DNA of 64,000 nucleotides from an uncultured Bacteroidales bacterium (GCA_902780235.1 CACZEL010000022.1:1-64000); one strand, 5' to 3'; positions 45,489 through 55,261 are shown, counted from the first letter of the stretch. Program-made: numbers and translations. The notes: generated from the letters alone by a model not told the origin.

Positions 45489-46132
45489 ATCTCCTTACCT
45501 GTTTTTTCTTCGGACTCAAACGGGAAGAGACCGAACAGTTCGGCATCAATACGGTCGGTGATCCAGCGAAAGTCCTCCGGGTTATCGCCAAACTTGATCC
45601 GATCGCCCTCCACGATGAGCAGTTTGCCCTTGTAATCCTTGATCCAGTTCTCGTACTTATCATTCAGACCCTGCAGATAATCCAACTTAATTTGCTGCTC
45701 GTATCCGCGGGCACGTTTCTGGATCTGCGCTACCAACGTCGGTACGGACGCACGGACATAGATGAGCAGGTCCGGCATCTTGACAAGCGTCGTCATCAGT
45801 TCGAACAGATCCTGATAGTTGTCAAAATCGCGGTCAGACATAAACCCTTGGTCATGGAGGTTCGGCGCAAAGATACGGGCATCCTCGTAGATAGTACGGT
45901 CCTGAATGATATACTTGTCGGACTTACCGATCTCCACCACGTCTTTGAAACGTTTGTTGAGGAAATAGACCTGCAGGTTAAAAGACCAGCGAGCCATGTC
46001 GGCATAGAAATCCGAGAGATAAGGGTTATACTCCACGCTCTCAAAACGCGGTTCCCAGCCATAATGTTTGGCTAACATGTTGGTCAGCGTCGTCTTTCCG
46101 CAACCAATATTTCCGGCGATTGCTATATGCAT
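45485..46132 (-). CDS. Deoxynucleoside kinase
   Basis: This 215-residue kinase has the P-loop GNIGCGKTT, the substrate motif RFESVEYNPYLSDFY, the DRS-type motif IIQDRTIYEDARIF, and the lid QKRARGYEQQI. It phosphorylates deoxynucleosides for salvage. The gene next to it encodes a paralogue, as in the dAK/dGK heterodimer of lactobacilli, so the two may form one enzyme. Its TGA overlaps the xerC TTG. A heptanucleotide array lies in the gap between the two kinase genes. Confidence 0.88.
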   Translation of the reverse strand: MHIAIAGNIGCGKTTLTNMLAKHYGWEPRFESVEYNPYLSDFYADMARWSFNLQVYFLNKRFKDVVEIGKSDKYIIQDRTIYEDARIFAPNLHDQGFMSDRDFDNYQDLFELMTTLVKMPDLLIYVRASVPTLVAQIQKRARGYEQQIKLDYLQGLNDKYENWIKDYKGKLLIVEGDRIKFGDNPEDFRWITDRIDAELFGLFPFESEEKTGKEI

Positions 46133-46140
46133 CTTTATAA

Positions 46141-46175
46141 TGTTTAATGTTTAATGTTTAAAGTTTAATGATTAG
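46141..46175. repeat. Heptanucleotide array between the two kinase genes
   Basis: Heptamers tgtttaa (three times), agtttaa, tgattag. It overlaps the last codons and stop of the upstream kinase and shares words with the array at 42333-42367. Confidence 0.75.
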
Positions 46176-46806
46176 AGGACCAATTATTTTCAGAGAATAA
46201 TCCGAATAGTTCGGCATCGACGCGATCGATGACCTTGCGGAAGTCGGCAGGGTTATTCTCGAAATCCATGTCGTCCGACTCGATGACGAGCACACGTCCG
46301 TCGTACTGATGGAAGATAAAATCTTCGTATTTCTCATTCAGTCCGGACAGATAATCGATCTGCATTGTCTGCTCGTAGTCCCGTCCGCGTTTTTGGATCT
46401 GCGCGATGAGCGCCGGAACGGACTTACGCAAGTAGATCATCAGGTCCGGGCGTTTCATCTGCGATTTCATGAGGTCGAACAGCTCCATGAAGGTCTCGAA
46501 ATCACGCTGACTAAGGTCACCGCGTTCGTAGTTATTACGCACGAACACATACACGCCTTCAAAGATCGAACGGTCCTGGACGATGGTATGCGAAGCCTGC
46601 TGTACGACCATCATGTCCTTGAAGCGCTCCTTGAGGAAATAGGTCTCCAAGCAGAACGCCCAGCGCTGGATATCGCCGTAGTAATCCTCGAGGTACGGGT
46701 TGAAACTCACGCTCTCAAAGCGCGGTTCCCACCCATAGTACTTCGCCAACATCTTGGTCAGCGTCGTCTTACCTGCTCCGATATTTCCGGCGATCGCAAT
46801 GTACAC
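46165..46806 (-). CDS. Deoxynucleoside kinase (paralogue)
   Basis: This 213-residue protein is similar to its neighbour throughout: P-loop GNIGAGKTT, RFESVSFNPYLEDYYGD, IVQDRSIFEGVYVF and lid QKRGRDYEQTM. Differences in the substrate pocket (GVYVF against DARIF after the DRS motif) suggest different base preference. It is the first gene of the kinase-kinase-xerC series. Its last codons are made of the heptamer array at 46141-46175. Confidence 0.87.
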   Translation of the reverse strand: MYIAIAGNIGAGKTTLTKMLAKYYGWEPRFESVSFNPYLEDYYGDIQRWAFCLETYFLKERFKDMMVVQQASHTIVQDRSIFEGVYVFVRNNYERGDLSQRDFETFMELFDLMKSQMKRPDLMIYLRKSVPALIAQIQKRGRDYEQTMQIDYLSGLNEKYEDFIFHQYDGRVLVIESDDMDFENNPADFRKVIDRVDAELFGLFSENNWSSNH

Positions 46807-46880
46807 GATAGTTTTTCTTCGAAAAACGTTAAAGGGTTAAATAGTTAAAATGGTTTCTTTTTAAAAGAAACGTTAAACTG

Positions 46881-49493
46881 TTAACGGATCTCCATTCCTG
46901 TAATGGTATAGACCTTGTCTCCGCGGAGGATGAGCACTTGACCGTCACGCAGAATCTTACTTGCTTTCGCAGCCTCGTTAGTCTGCACGTTCTCGATCGG
47001 CAGCAAGCTCTCGAGGTCAAGGTTGATCTCCGGTGCTGCAATCTTCGAACCGGTGAAGATCTTCACTTCTCCTGCCGCCAGATTATACGAACTGCCGGCG
47101 AGGGCGCCACCTGCGTAGTAGTCATACCATGTGCCGGAAGGCAGGTTCACGGTCTGTGCACTCGCGGGATCGAAGTTAGCCGCCACGAACACATCGCTGC
47201 CCCATGTGACGGTACGTACCTTGAGACCTCCGCCAATGCTCTGAGCGGTCGGGTTGCCGGCGAACACGTTCGGTAAGATCTTCGTACGCAACTGAATCGC
47301 TTGCGCACATTTCTCATATGCCTTCACACGGTTCGGATCGCTGAAATAGCCATGCACTTCCGGACGCGGTTTTTTGTTACAACGATAGTCCTCCTTGTAG
47401 GTATCCGGATGTCTGTCTTCGCTGTTGATGGAGAAGTCATAACCGATCTCCTCGAACTGCCAGATCATATGCGGACCGTTGAGCAGCACGTTCATCACCA
47501 CGTTCTCCGGTACGCGACCGATACGGGTAGCGAGGTCGGTCTTAATGGCTCCGTTACCGTATTGCTTGCACTTGTACTGCATTCGCTCCTCGTCGTGGCT
47601 CTCGCAATAGGATACGTATCCGTCGTTATTGGCGTTCGCAAAACTGTCGCCGTCCTTGAGCCAACCCATCGCTGTCTGGCAATACGCGTTGTTCGTATTC
47701 TCCCAGCAAAGCATACCTTCGTTGATCAACTGCGGACGATCCGTACCGGCACTGGAGCCCCAATGTTCGCAGATCATATAAGCGGTCGGCGAAACAGCCT
47801 TCACACCCTTGTTATAATAGTCCTTGAGGTTCGTAACGGCATTGTACTGCGGGCCGCAGAGACCGTGACTCAGGTCGAGACGGTAACCGTCCACCTTGTA
47901 CTCGGTCAACCAATACTGTAGCGCGCGAATGAACATCGTGTGCGCCGGCTTAAAATCATGGTTCCAGTCCTCATAGACATTGTCTCCGTGAGGCGGGTTG
48001 GTATTGAACCACGGGTTGCTTGCCAAGTCCGTACCGTAGGGATAGAGTTTGTTCATCGGGTTGTTACCCGTCGCATGGTTAAACACCATATCGAGGATCA
48101 CCGCGATGCCGCGACTATGGCAGTCATCGACGAACTCCTTGAACTGCTTCGGGGTAGCGTATGCCTTGTCCAACGCGAAATAGAGGGCAGGCGAATAGCC
48201 CCAGTTGTAGTTACCGTCGAACTCGCACACCGGCATCAGTTCGATCGCGTTCACACCCAGTTGCTGGATATAATCCAGACGCTCACGAACACCTTGGAGC
48301 GAACGTTTGGCGGTATAGTCATAGATCCACAACTCGTAGATAACGAGGTTGTTCTTGTCCGGACGCTGGAAATTGAGCGTTGCCTCCGACCACTCGTACG
48401 GATCCTTGTTGGTCTGCAGCACCGAGACGAAACCGTCTCCCTTGGACGGATAAGGTTTCAGAGTCGGATCTACTACTTTCGGTTCGTACGGATCATCGCC
48501 CGTCAGCACTTTCTCCGAATAGACATCGCAGATACGCTTGATCACACCGTCGGCACGTACCACTACATACTGGAACGCGTACTCTTTCTTCGGGGTCAGG
48601 TTATCCAACTCGATCCAGAAATAAGCGCTATCAGGAGCCTGCTTGAGTTGGTACTCATTGCTGATGGTCCAGTTGTTGAAATCACCCACGACGAACACAT
48701 GTTTCGCAGCCTTGGTCTTACTGCCGGCGTAAGTACAAAGGGTCACCTTGGTCGGATCGGCGTTGTAGTAGATACCGTTGTTGATGCCCGCAGGACGTGT
48801 TCGGAGAGTCGGGGTAGAAGCGACACAGGTGAACACGGTCGCTTTCGCGGTCTTCGTGTCGTCTGTGGCTTCCAGCTCAAAGGTATAATCGCCGGTCGTA
48901 TTGAAGGTCGCGTTATAGGTCATCTCCGTACCGGTAGCCGTCTTCACCACCTCGCCGTTCCGCTTGAGTGTCATGGTAGCTGTCTGGGTAGCATAGCACT
49001 TGAGTTCGGCCGCACTGCCTTGCGTCGTGATCTCGCCCAGCGTGGACACGATGCTGGCGCTCAGACCCTTGGACGCTAACTTGAGGATGATATCTGCGCC
49101 GCCGGCTCCACGACCGACCTTACCGTTATCTTTACCGTCGGTGAAGAGCATCAGGATACGCGTGATGGTCATGTTGGACGGTACGCCATAGAAAGTGTAT
49201 AAGTTCGGGATGGTGATCTCCCAGTTCGATCCGTTCTTGGTCATCTTGGTCTTGTCCGATTTCGACGGCCAAGCAGCCAACTGGTATTCCCATTTGCCGC
49301 TGGCGTTCACCTCCACGCAGGAGTAGAGGTAGCACTCGGTAGCACCTACCATACCTTTGTCACCCTCGTTGGGGTTGAAAATAAACTTCACCTGTCCTGT
49401 GTAGCCCTGCTGTATGATAGCAGGTTCAGTAGTCACTTGGGCAAATGCACACATGGCTACCAAGAGCAGCAAACTGATAATGATCTTACGCAT
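46881..49493 (-). CDS. Secreted GH13 alpha-amylase-family enzyme with CBM48-like domain and sorting tail
   Basis: This 870-residue protein has a signal peptide (MRKIIISLLLLVAMCAFAQ). Two beta-sandwich domains (about 20-225) are followed by a CBM48/E-set module (about 250-340, KHVFVVGDFNNW) and the (beta/alpha)8 barrel (about 384-760) with region I DMVFNHATG, region II VDGYRLDLSHG (nucleophile Asp540), region III MICEHW (acid/base Glu576) and region IV ESHDEERM (Asp634). A C-terminal beta domain and the tail (RDGQVLILRGDKVYTITG) close the protein. It should cut alpha-1,4 or alpha-1,6 glucan outside the inner membrane. A CBM48 plus GYRLDL resembles branching/debranching-type members. It follows two other amylase genes on the same strand. 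Confidence 0.9.
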   Translation of the reverse strand: MRKIIISLLLLVAMCAFAQVTTEPAIIQQGYTGQVKFIFNPNEGDKGMVGATECYLYSCVEVNASGKWEYQLAAWPSKSDKTKMTKNGSNWEITIPNLYTFYGVPSNMTITRILMLFTDGKDNGKVGRGAGGADIILKLASKGLSASIVSTLGEITTQGSAAELKCYATQTATMTLKRNGEVVKTATGTEMTYNATFNTTGDYTFELEATDDTKTAKATVFTCVASTPTLRTRPAGINNGIYYNADPTKVTLCTYAGSKTKAAKHVFVVGDFNNWTISNEYQLKQAPDSAYFWIELDNLTPKKEYAFQYVVVRADGVIKRICDVYSEKVLTGDDPYEPKVVDPTLKPYPSKGDGFVSVLQTNKDPYEWSEATLNFQRPDKNNLVIYELWIYDYTAKRSLQGVRERLDYIQQLGVNAIELMPVCEFDGNYNWGYSPALYFALDKAYATPKQFKEFVDDCHSRGIAVILDMVFNHATGNNPMNKLYPYGTDLASNPWFNTNPPHGDNVYEDWNHDFKPAHTMFIRALQYWLTEYKVDGYRLDLSHGLCGPQYNAVTNLKDYYNKGVKAVSPTAYMICEHWGSSAGTDRPQLINEGMLCWENTNNAYCQTAMGWLKDGDSFANANNDGYVSYCESHDEERMQYKCKQYGNGAIKTDLATRIGRVPENVVMNVLLNGPHMIWQFEEIGYDFSINSEDRHPDTYKEDYRCNKKPRPEVHGYFSDPNRVKAYEKCAQAIQLRTKILPNVFAGNPTAQSIGGGLKVRTVTWGSDVFVAANFDPASAQTVNLPSGTWYDYYAGGALAGSSYNLAAGEVKIFTGSKIAAPEINLDLESLLPIENVQTNEAAKASKILRDGQVLILRGDKVYTITGMEIR

Positions 49494-49512
49494 AATTGTG
49501 AGTATTTAATGA

Positions 49513-51786
49513 TTATAATTGTCTTCCGGTTACGTCATACACTTTATCGCCATAGACGATACGCAGTTGACCGTTCTGCAGGTACTTCACGCCGCTTTTC
49601 TCGGCTGTCGGTACTTGCTCCACATCCTCTTTCGGGCTCCATTCGCCGGTATAGTACATCGCCACTTTGTTGGTCTTGAGAGCCGTCTTGTATCCCGACG
49701 GAGCAGCTTCGTTGGCGGCTGAACCGAGATAGAGGATCAAGGTACCTTTCTTACCCGTCACCGTCGCTTTGTACCATCCGCTACCGCTCTGCTCTTGTAC
49801 CGCACTCTCCGAATGGATACCGGCGCTCTTACGCGCCATGATCATCTTCTGGATGTCGGCTTTGTAGGTGTACCAATGCGGCCAGAAGACGCACGGGATA
49901 CCCGGCATGGACAGCATATACGCGTTGCATTGCAGGATCAGGTCTTGGTTCTGCAGGGACGAATGACCGTCCGTACTATTACCACAGTCGGTATTGCCGA
50001 TATCGCTTCGGTTGAAAGTGTCGTGGTTATCCACGAACGAAACGGCATACTTCGCATAGCCTTTGCCACGCATACCCGGGTTCATCAACTTGTCGTACCT
50101 ATTGGACGCGATACCCTGCTGGTAGCAGGTGTAGAAACTTGCAAAGTCAAAGGTCATCGTGTGCTGGTGAGCATTGTCAATACGCTGCTTGAGCACGTTC
50201 GGGTCACCGTTCCAGTATTCCATCACGGACAGATACGGTTTGGCTGCCGAGACATATGCGTCCACATGGCTCACATGGAATCCGCCGCAGTAGTCAAAAC
50301 GGAAACCGTCGTATTTCATCTTACCCTTCAGATACTTCAGGTAAGCCTTGCACATGTTCTGCACATTCTCGTTCTGATGGTCCCAGTCGCGGGCAGAAGG
50401 ATAGTTGGCATTCGACTCCTGACCGTCATCTGCATGCGTACCCAGGGTACCATGTCCCTGCGCTTCGTCGTTGCTGGTGATCCAAGTGCTGAGCGGACTG
50501 AACGAACCGCCGTACTCCGTTCCGAAATTCTGCGTCAGGAAATTGACCCAGTTCTGGTCTCCCATATGGTTGATCACGATATCGGCAATTACCTTTGTTC
50601 CGCCGCGGTGGAAAGAGGTGATCAGCGTAGTGAGTTCAGCCTCCGTTCCCATCGAGTTATTCTGGTTCGGGTACTGCATCGGCAGGTAACCCATCTTATC
50701 TTTCGATCGGCAAGAAGGAGCCAACCATACCAAGTCGAAATAGCCGTTGATGTCCGCCGCTTGGTTTTGCAAAGCCGACCATGTGCTGCTTCCATAAGTA
50801 CGGTCCCCGTCGCTCTCGCCGTGACTGTTCCAATAGAAAGCCTGCAACATCACGTCTTCGCTCTGAGTCGGAACGGCTACGTCGTAGTCCGGCACTACAT
50901 AACTGTCCTCTTCGCCAGAACCGCCGCCCATATCCAGATGATAGGCGTCATAGGTCGCCTTATCCACACGCTCCAACTTGATCTGTCCTTTGAAATTGAC
51001 CTCGCGCATGATGATGTAGTTCACACCCTGCGGGATCGCCCATTTCTGACCTCCAGACCAACCGTTTGCCCAATCGAAAGTCACTGTCATGTCGTCTATC
51101 GTGGTCTGCGTCTTGGAGTAATAGAAGTTGCCGTCATCATCCTTCATGGCGATATAACTACCCATCTGACAATCGATGGTTAACTTACCGTCCACGAACT
51201 TGTAGTTATCGTCGAACAATGCATAAGCAGTCTCTCCGCAGTCGGCGCCGTTAATCCAGCCAATCGCATAGAAATTCTTTCCGGCCGTGTTACCGCTACC
51301 ACCTTGACCGCCGCCTTGGCCGCCACCTTCACCTCCTTGGCCACCGCCTTCGCCGCCGTTACCGTACGTGCTCCACGAACCCGTACTTGTTTCGCCGCCC
51401 CAACCGGTGATGGTATATAAGTTCTGGTTGGCAGAAACAGACAGGTCGCTCGTCTTGTTCCATACCTTGCCGTCACCCCATTCGGGTGCGGTCATCGAAC
51501 TGTTACAACGGCAGAAGATCACATGATCGCTGGCGTCGCTGATATCAGCCTTCCACACATTACCTTCCTCGCGGGTCATCCAACCGGACCATTGTCCTTG
51601 ACCGGATCCCTGCCAGTGCCAAATCGCGAACTTATTCGCGTTATCCGTTTCCCAAAGGTTGCTTCCTCCTGTATTCAAATACAATGTCTTGGCGCAAGCA
51701 TCAGAACTTACGACCAAGCACATCATACATAACACCGTCGCGTACAATGACGAGGCGATCGTTGATGATAAGTTTGTACGTCTCAT
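49513..51786 (-). CDS. Secreted GH13 alpha-amylase with N-terminal starch-binding-type modules, Gly-rich linker and sorting tail
   Basis: This 757-residue frame starts at 51786. Its signal peptide (MRRTNLSSTIASSLYATVLC, cleaved near DACA/K) is read out of frame over the last 86 bases of the preceding gene. The alternative ATG at 51726/51723 would leave only a stub. A carbohydrate-binding-like domain (33-130) leads to a Gly/Gln repeat linker (about 143-165), a second beta domain (170-275) and the catalytic barrel (about 310-660): ADIVINHMG, YDGFRFDYC (Asp498), SVMEYW (Glu523) and FVDNHDTF (Asp589). The tail QNGQLRIVYGDKVYDVTG ends the protein. It resembles GH13 alpha-amylases of the plant/archaeal type. 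Confidence 0.87.
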   Translation of the reverse strand: MRRTNLSSTIASSLYATVLCMMCLVVSSDACAKTLYLNTGGSNLWETDNANKFAIWHWQGSGQGQWSGWMTREEGNVWKADISDASDHVIFCRCNSSMTAPEWGDGKVWNKTSDLSVSANQNLYTITGWGGETSTGSWSTYGNGGEGGGQGGEGGGQGGGQGGSGNTAGKNFYAIGWINGADCGETAYALFDDNYKFVDGKLTIDCQMGSYIAMKDDDGNFYYSKTQTTIDDMTVTFDWANGWSGGQKWAIPQGVNYIIMREVNFKGQIKLERVDKATYDAYHLDMGGGSGEEDSYVVPDYDVAVPTQSEDVMLQAFYWNSHGESDGDRTYGSSTWSALQNQAADINGYFDLVWLAPSCRSKDKMGYLPMQYPNQNNSMGTEAELTTLITSFHRGGTKVIADIVINHMGDQNWVNFLTQNFGTEYGGSFSPLSTWITSNDEAQGHGTLGTHADDGQESNANYPSARDWDHQNENVQNMCKAYLKYLKGKMKYDGFRFDYCGGFHVSHVDAYVSAAKPYLSVMEYWNGDPNVLKQRIDNAHQHTMTFDFASFYTCYQQGIASNRYDKLMNPGMRGKGYAKYAVSFVDNHDTFNRSDIGNTDCGNSTDGHSSLQNQDLILQCNAYMLSMPGIPCVFWPHWYTYKADIQKMIMARKSAGIHSESAVQEQSGSGWYKATVTGKKGTLILYLGSAANEAAPSGYKTALKTNKVAMYYTGEWSPKEDVEQVPTAEKSGVKYLQNGQLRIVYGDKVYDVTGRQL

Positions 51787-54700
51787 TATTCTTCTCCTTT
51801 ATTATGATTTCCTCAATTCCTTCTTCCCACGGGCTGTCGGGTTCACCGTCGCAGTTGGCATCCACTACTGCCTGACGGCAATTCGGATTCCACAGGTAGC
51901 AGGTATTCTCATCCACGTAGATATCCTGGGTCTGCGGTTTGTTATTGCCTTCCGTGAAGATGACATAGATCTCCTTCAGCTCATCCGGCATCGTATAGAC
52001 ATGCCATGCGCCTTCGGTCTGTGTCCACTTGATACCCGGCCATTTGGAGGTTCTGCCGTCCAAAGCGTACGGGGTATCGATATACTTACCGTTCACTTTC
52101 ACGCGCGTGAACGCGTAAATATATAGGTCAGTCCACTCTTCGGGTTTGATGAACTTAACCGTCAACGGACCCGATTGCGGAGCCTTGTAGGCATAACGCT
52201 CGGCATATACTTTCGTGCTCTCGCGGCTGGTAGGATCGTACGCGAACGCTTTCACTACCGTCGTGGCATCCACTTTCAGATTGACCTCACCTACCTCCAT
52301 CTTCGAATCCGTCGTCGGCTCTGAACCGTCAGTCGTGTAATAGATCATCGCGTTCGAAGCGCCTACCGTATAGATATGTACATCCACACCCTCTGCCGGG
52401 TCATGGAAATAACCTGTCTCCGGCGTGATCACCAGGTCGAATGCCGGATTCAACTCCATATCGCAATTCTCAATCTCTTCTTCTTCCTTGCTTACCTCAG
52501 CCTTACCTTCACGCCATCCGTAACATGCATCGTAGTTAGCATCCAAGTTGTTCGATTGTACATGGAGCGAACCGCAATCGGTACCCGAACTGAATTGGAA
52601 CTTCACCTCCTTCAACTCCGGGTCGAACTCATAACTGTACCATCCTTCCGGATCCATGTACAGACGAGCACCCGGGTATGCACCCAACAAGAACTCCGAG
52701 GTCGTATCGGTCTCCGTGATGATCTCTTTCCATGCGTAGATATACGCTTTCTCCCACTCTTCCGGTTTGTTGAGACGAACGCGGATACCACGTTGCAGCG
52801 GTTCACGATAGGTGTAGGTATATTCCTGAATACGACTCATGGCGTCGCCGCACATAGCCATTACTTTCAAGGTAGTTGTCTTCGTAAAATTCAAGGCCTG
52901 GGTATATTGTGCACTCTCCGTCGTCGGATCCGTACCGTCGATGGTATAATAGATAGTAGCGGCGCCGCTTCCACCTACTGCCTGGATCGTCACGTTGATA
53001 CCGCCAATGCTGTCTTCGAACGCCTGACTCGGGGTCACGATCAGACCCGGCGCTACATCGCCGTTCGCCTGAACCCACATCGCATAGCCGTTACCGTACG
53101 CTACGCGGGTGTAACCGTCAAACGTGTTACCGGCCTTGTTACCCAAGCACAGGATCAGATAACCGTTCTTACCCTGTACCGTACATTGATAACCGCCTTG
53201 CTCCGCCATCTCGTTGCTTACCGGACTCTCCGAGTGAACACCTGCGAGATGACGTGCGTTGATCATATCCTTGATGGCTGCTTTATGTGCTACCCAGTGC
53301 GGATAGAACACACACGGCACACCCGGCATACCCAACAAGAACGCGTTCGCTTGCAGCAGACGATCTTGCATCTCCGGCTTCATCGAATTACCGGGACCGC
53401 CGAACTCATTCTGATCACGCAGGAAGGTGTCGTGGTTATCAATGAAGGTCACGGCATGCTTCGCCATACCGGCGCCTAACATACCGCTGGCTTTACAGCC
53501 GTTATAATTGAAGGCAGCGATACCGTCATTGAACGCCATATACTTACCCGGGAAATCAAGCGACATCGTGTTTCCCTGCGCGTCGTTGATAGCCTGCTGG
53601 ATAGCGCCCTGACTGGCCCACAACTCCATGAACGAGATATAAGCGCCTCCTGCACTGTTGTAATCGTTGATATGGCTGGCATGGAAACCCTTGCAGTAGT
53701 CATAACGGAAACCGTCATAGTGCATCACGTCGATCATCCATTTGGCGTACGCACGGTACATCTCACGTACGTTCTCCTGATCATGCGCCATATCGCGTGC
53801 CGCACCGTAGTTTGCCTCGTTCTGACCGTCATAACTCGGACCGTCATCCGGCGCGCCGGTAGCCATGCCGTAACACTCAGCGGCATCCTCTTTGCAAGCC
53901 GGGTTATTCATCTCATCCGTGCTGCAGACCCATGATCCGTCCGGCTGGAACACACCGTACTCACCGAAGTCCTGCACCGCGAAATCACACCAGCTGCTCA
54001 TAGCCTCAAGGTGGTTGACCACCATGTCCGCTACCACTTTCGTACCGCTGTTATGGAAGGCTGCGATCAACTTCTCCAAGTCAGCACGCGTTCCCCAGTC
54101 GCTGTTCTGGTTCGAATATTGACGCGGGTGATAACCCGTTCCGCTGGCGAGTGCACTAGGCGGCAACCAGATCAGATCGAAATAAGCACCGATCTCACCC
54201 GATTGCTCCAACAGCGTTTTCCAACGCGTGTTGCCGTACAGATCCGTACCGCGCTCGGAGTCGTTATCCTTGTAGCTGTCATAATAGAAACCTTGCAACA
54301 GCACGTCCGGACATTGGCTTGGCACCGAACTGGCGGGCTTCTGACCTTTTTTCACATACACTTCGTCCGCACCCTGGATCAGCTTGATATAGAAATCATA
54401 ATCATCCGTCTCCGTCACTTTCCATTTGCCATTCTCAACGGCAAACTGATAACCTGCCTGATCCAGGTTCACGATCCACGTAGCCTTCTGACAAGTGTCA
54501 TACAACTGTACGTACTCGCCTGCCTCAAGGTGCAAACCGAGAATCATCCACTCGTTGTACTCTGTCTGACCGGTGTTCTTTCCGGCTGCTACATAACGCT
54601 CGCCAACCATCACACCGTACGCCTCCGCACACGAAGCCGCCGGATGATACGGTTCTCCTTCGCCGCAGTTAGCACCGCCACCGATATACAACTGGTCGTT

Positions 54701-55030
54701 ACCGTACTTCAACTTGATGTAGAAATCGTAACAACCCGTGTTGGTCGTCGTGTAATAACCGGCTTGCTCATTGCGCGAGAAACCGGCTACCGTCCATTCA
54801 TCCAAAGCAACCGTCCATGTGTCGCCGTTCGTCGCGTTACACAGTTTAAACTGGTCACCCGCTGCCAACTGGACATGCGCCAGATACTCGTCAAAAGTAC
54901 CGGTAGCCTGATCCTTTCCCTGATACGATGCCGAAAACAGCACCGTGTCATTTACCAAAATTCCGTAACTCTGGGCCTGCATACACACTACACATACCAA
55001 GGCCGTCATCATCAAAAGAAATTTCTTCAT
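51701..55030 (-). CDS. Large secreted GH13 alpha-amylase with CBM26-like and chitobiase-like modules and sorting tail
   Basis: This 1109-residue protein has a signal peptide (MKKFLLMMTALVCVVCMQAQ). Two homologous N-terminal modules (about 22-118 and 138-230) each end in YDFYIKLxxGxDxxYV/I. The catalytic barrel (about 240-620) has ADMVVNH, YDGFRYDYC (Asp444), SFMELW (Glu469) and FIDNHDTF (Asp534). After it come two alternations of a chitobiase C-terminal-like module (IYYTIDGTDPTTES; IYYTTDGSEPTTDS) and a CBM26-like starch-binding module (VRLNKPEEWEKAYIYAW; VKFIKPEEWTDLYIYAF). The tail INDRLVIVRDGVMYDVLG is the least conserved of the set. A promoter lies at 55100-55130. It probably degrades raw starch at the cell surface. 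Confidence 0.9.
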   Translation of the reverse strand: MKKFLLMMTALVCVVCMQAQSYGILVNDTVLFSASYQGKDQATGTFDEYLAHVQLAAGDQFKLCNATNGDTWTVALDEWTVAGFSRNEQAGYYTTTNTGCYDFYIKLKYGNDQLYIGGGANCGEGEPYHPAASCAEAYGVMVGERYVAAGKNTGQTEYNEWMILGLHLEAGEYVQLYDTCQKATWIVNLDQAGYQFAVENGKWKVTETDDYDFYIKLIQGADEVYVKKGQKPASSVPSQCPDVLLQGFYYDSYKDNDSERGTDLYGNTRWKTLLEQSGEIGAYFDLIWLPPSALASGTGYHPRQYSNQNSDWGTRADLEKLIAAFHNSGTKVVADMVVNHLEAMSSWCDFAVQDFGEYGVFQPDGSWVCSTDEMNNPACKEDAAECYGMATGAPDDGPSYDGQNEANYGAARDMAHDQENVREMYRAYAKWMIDVMHYDGFRYDYCKGFHASHINDYNSAGGAYISFMELWASQGAIQQAINDAQGNTMSLDFPGKYMAFNDGIAAFNYNGCKASGMLGAGMAKHAVTFIDNHDTFLRDQNEFGGPGNSMKPEMQDRLLQANAFLLGMPGVPCVFYPHWVAHKAAIKDMINARHLAGVHSESPVSNEMAEQGGYQCTVQGKNGYLILCLGNKAGNTFDGYTRVAYGNGYAMWVQANGDVAPGLIVTPSQAFEDSIGGINVTIQAVGGSGAATIYYTIDGTDPTTESAQYTQALNFTKTTTLKVMAMCGDAMSRIQEYTYTYREPLQRGIRVRLNKPEEWEKAYIYAWKEIITETDTTSEFLLGAYPGARLYMDPEGWYSYEFDPELKEVKFQFSSGTDCGSLHVQSNNLDANYDACYGWREGKAEVSKEEEEIENCDMELNPAFDLVITPETGYFHDPAEGVDVHIYTVGASNAMIYYTTDGSEPTTDSKMEVGEVNLKVDATTVVKAFAYDPTSRESTKVYAERYAYKAPQSGPLTVKFIKPEEWTDLYIYAFTRVKVNGKYIDTPYALDGRTSKWPGIKWTQTEGAWHVYTMPDELKEIYVIFTEGNNKPQTQDIYVDENTCYLWNPNCRQAVVDANCDGEPDSPWEEGIEEIIIKEKNNETYKLIINDRLVIVRDGVMYDVLGRKF

Positions 55031-55099
55031 TGTATTAGTTGTTTATTTATTATTAACCAGTTAAGTTTGCTCAGCTCGTTGTCCGCTCATTTTGCTCTG

Positions 55100-55130
55100 C
55101 AAAATTACAAAAAAAATCCGACATGCGCAA
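55100..55130 (-). promoter_or_regulatory. Promoter of the amylase genes
   Basis: Minus strand: TTG (55128-55130), 20 bases, TAATTTTG (55100-55107), about 70 bases before the ATG at 55030. The remaining spacer (55131-55261) shows no gene. Confidence 0.75.
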
Positions 55131-55261
55131 GTATTTCGGACAAAAAAATACATTTTTTAGTATATTTGTTTGTTTTAGACCGGATTGTTTGTTTTTTCCA
55201 GATCTTAATTTATGCCTTTCCAAGATCCTTGATTTTGCTTCTATTTGTTTTTGGTTATTGC

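Noticed and set aside
46829-46872. Repeats of gttaaa-type words and the palindrome gtttctttt/aaaagaaac after the last amylase gene as another heptamer array or a terminator
   Set aside because: The spacing is eight bases, not seven, and the palindrome is all A/T-rich without a G/C stem, so neither call is well supported.
47940-51183. Long plus-strand frames opposite the amylase genes
   Set aside because: Shadows of GH13 genes with complete catalytic motifs; their composition is that of complementary codons.
51701-51786. The two amylase frames as one gene broken by a frameshift
   Set aside because: The upstream frame ends with a complete sorting tail and the downstream frame has its own full domain set; a fusion would put two catalytic barrels around an internal tail.
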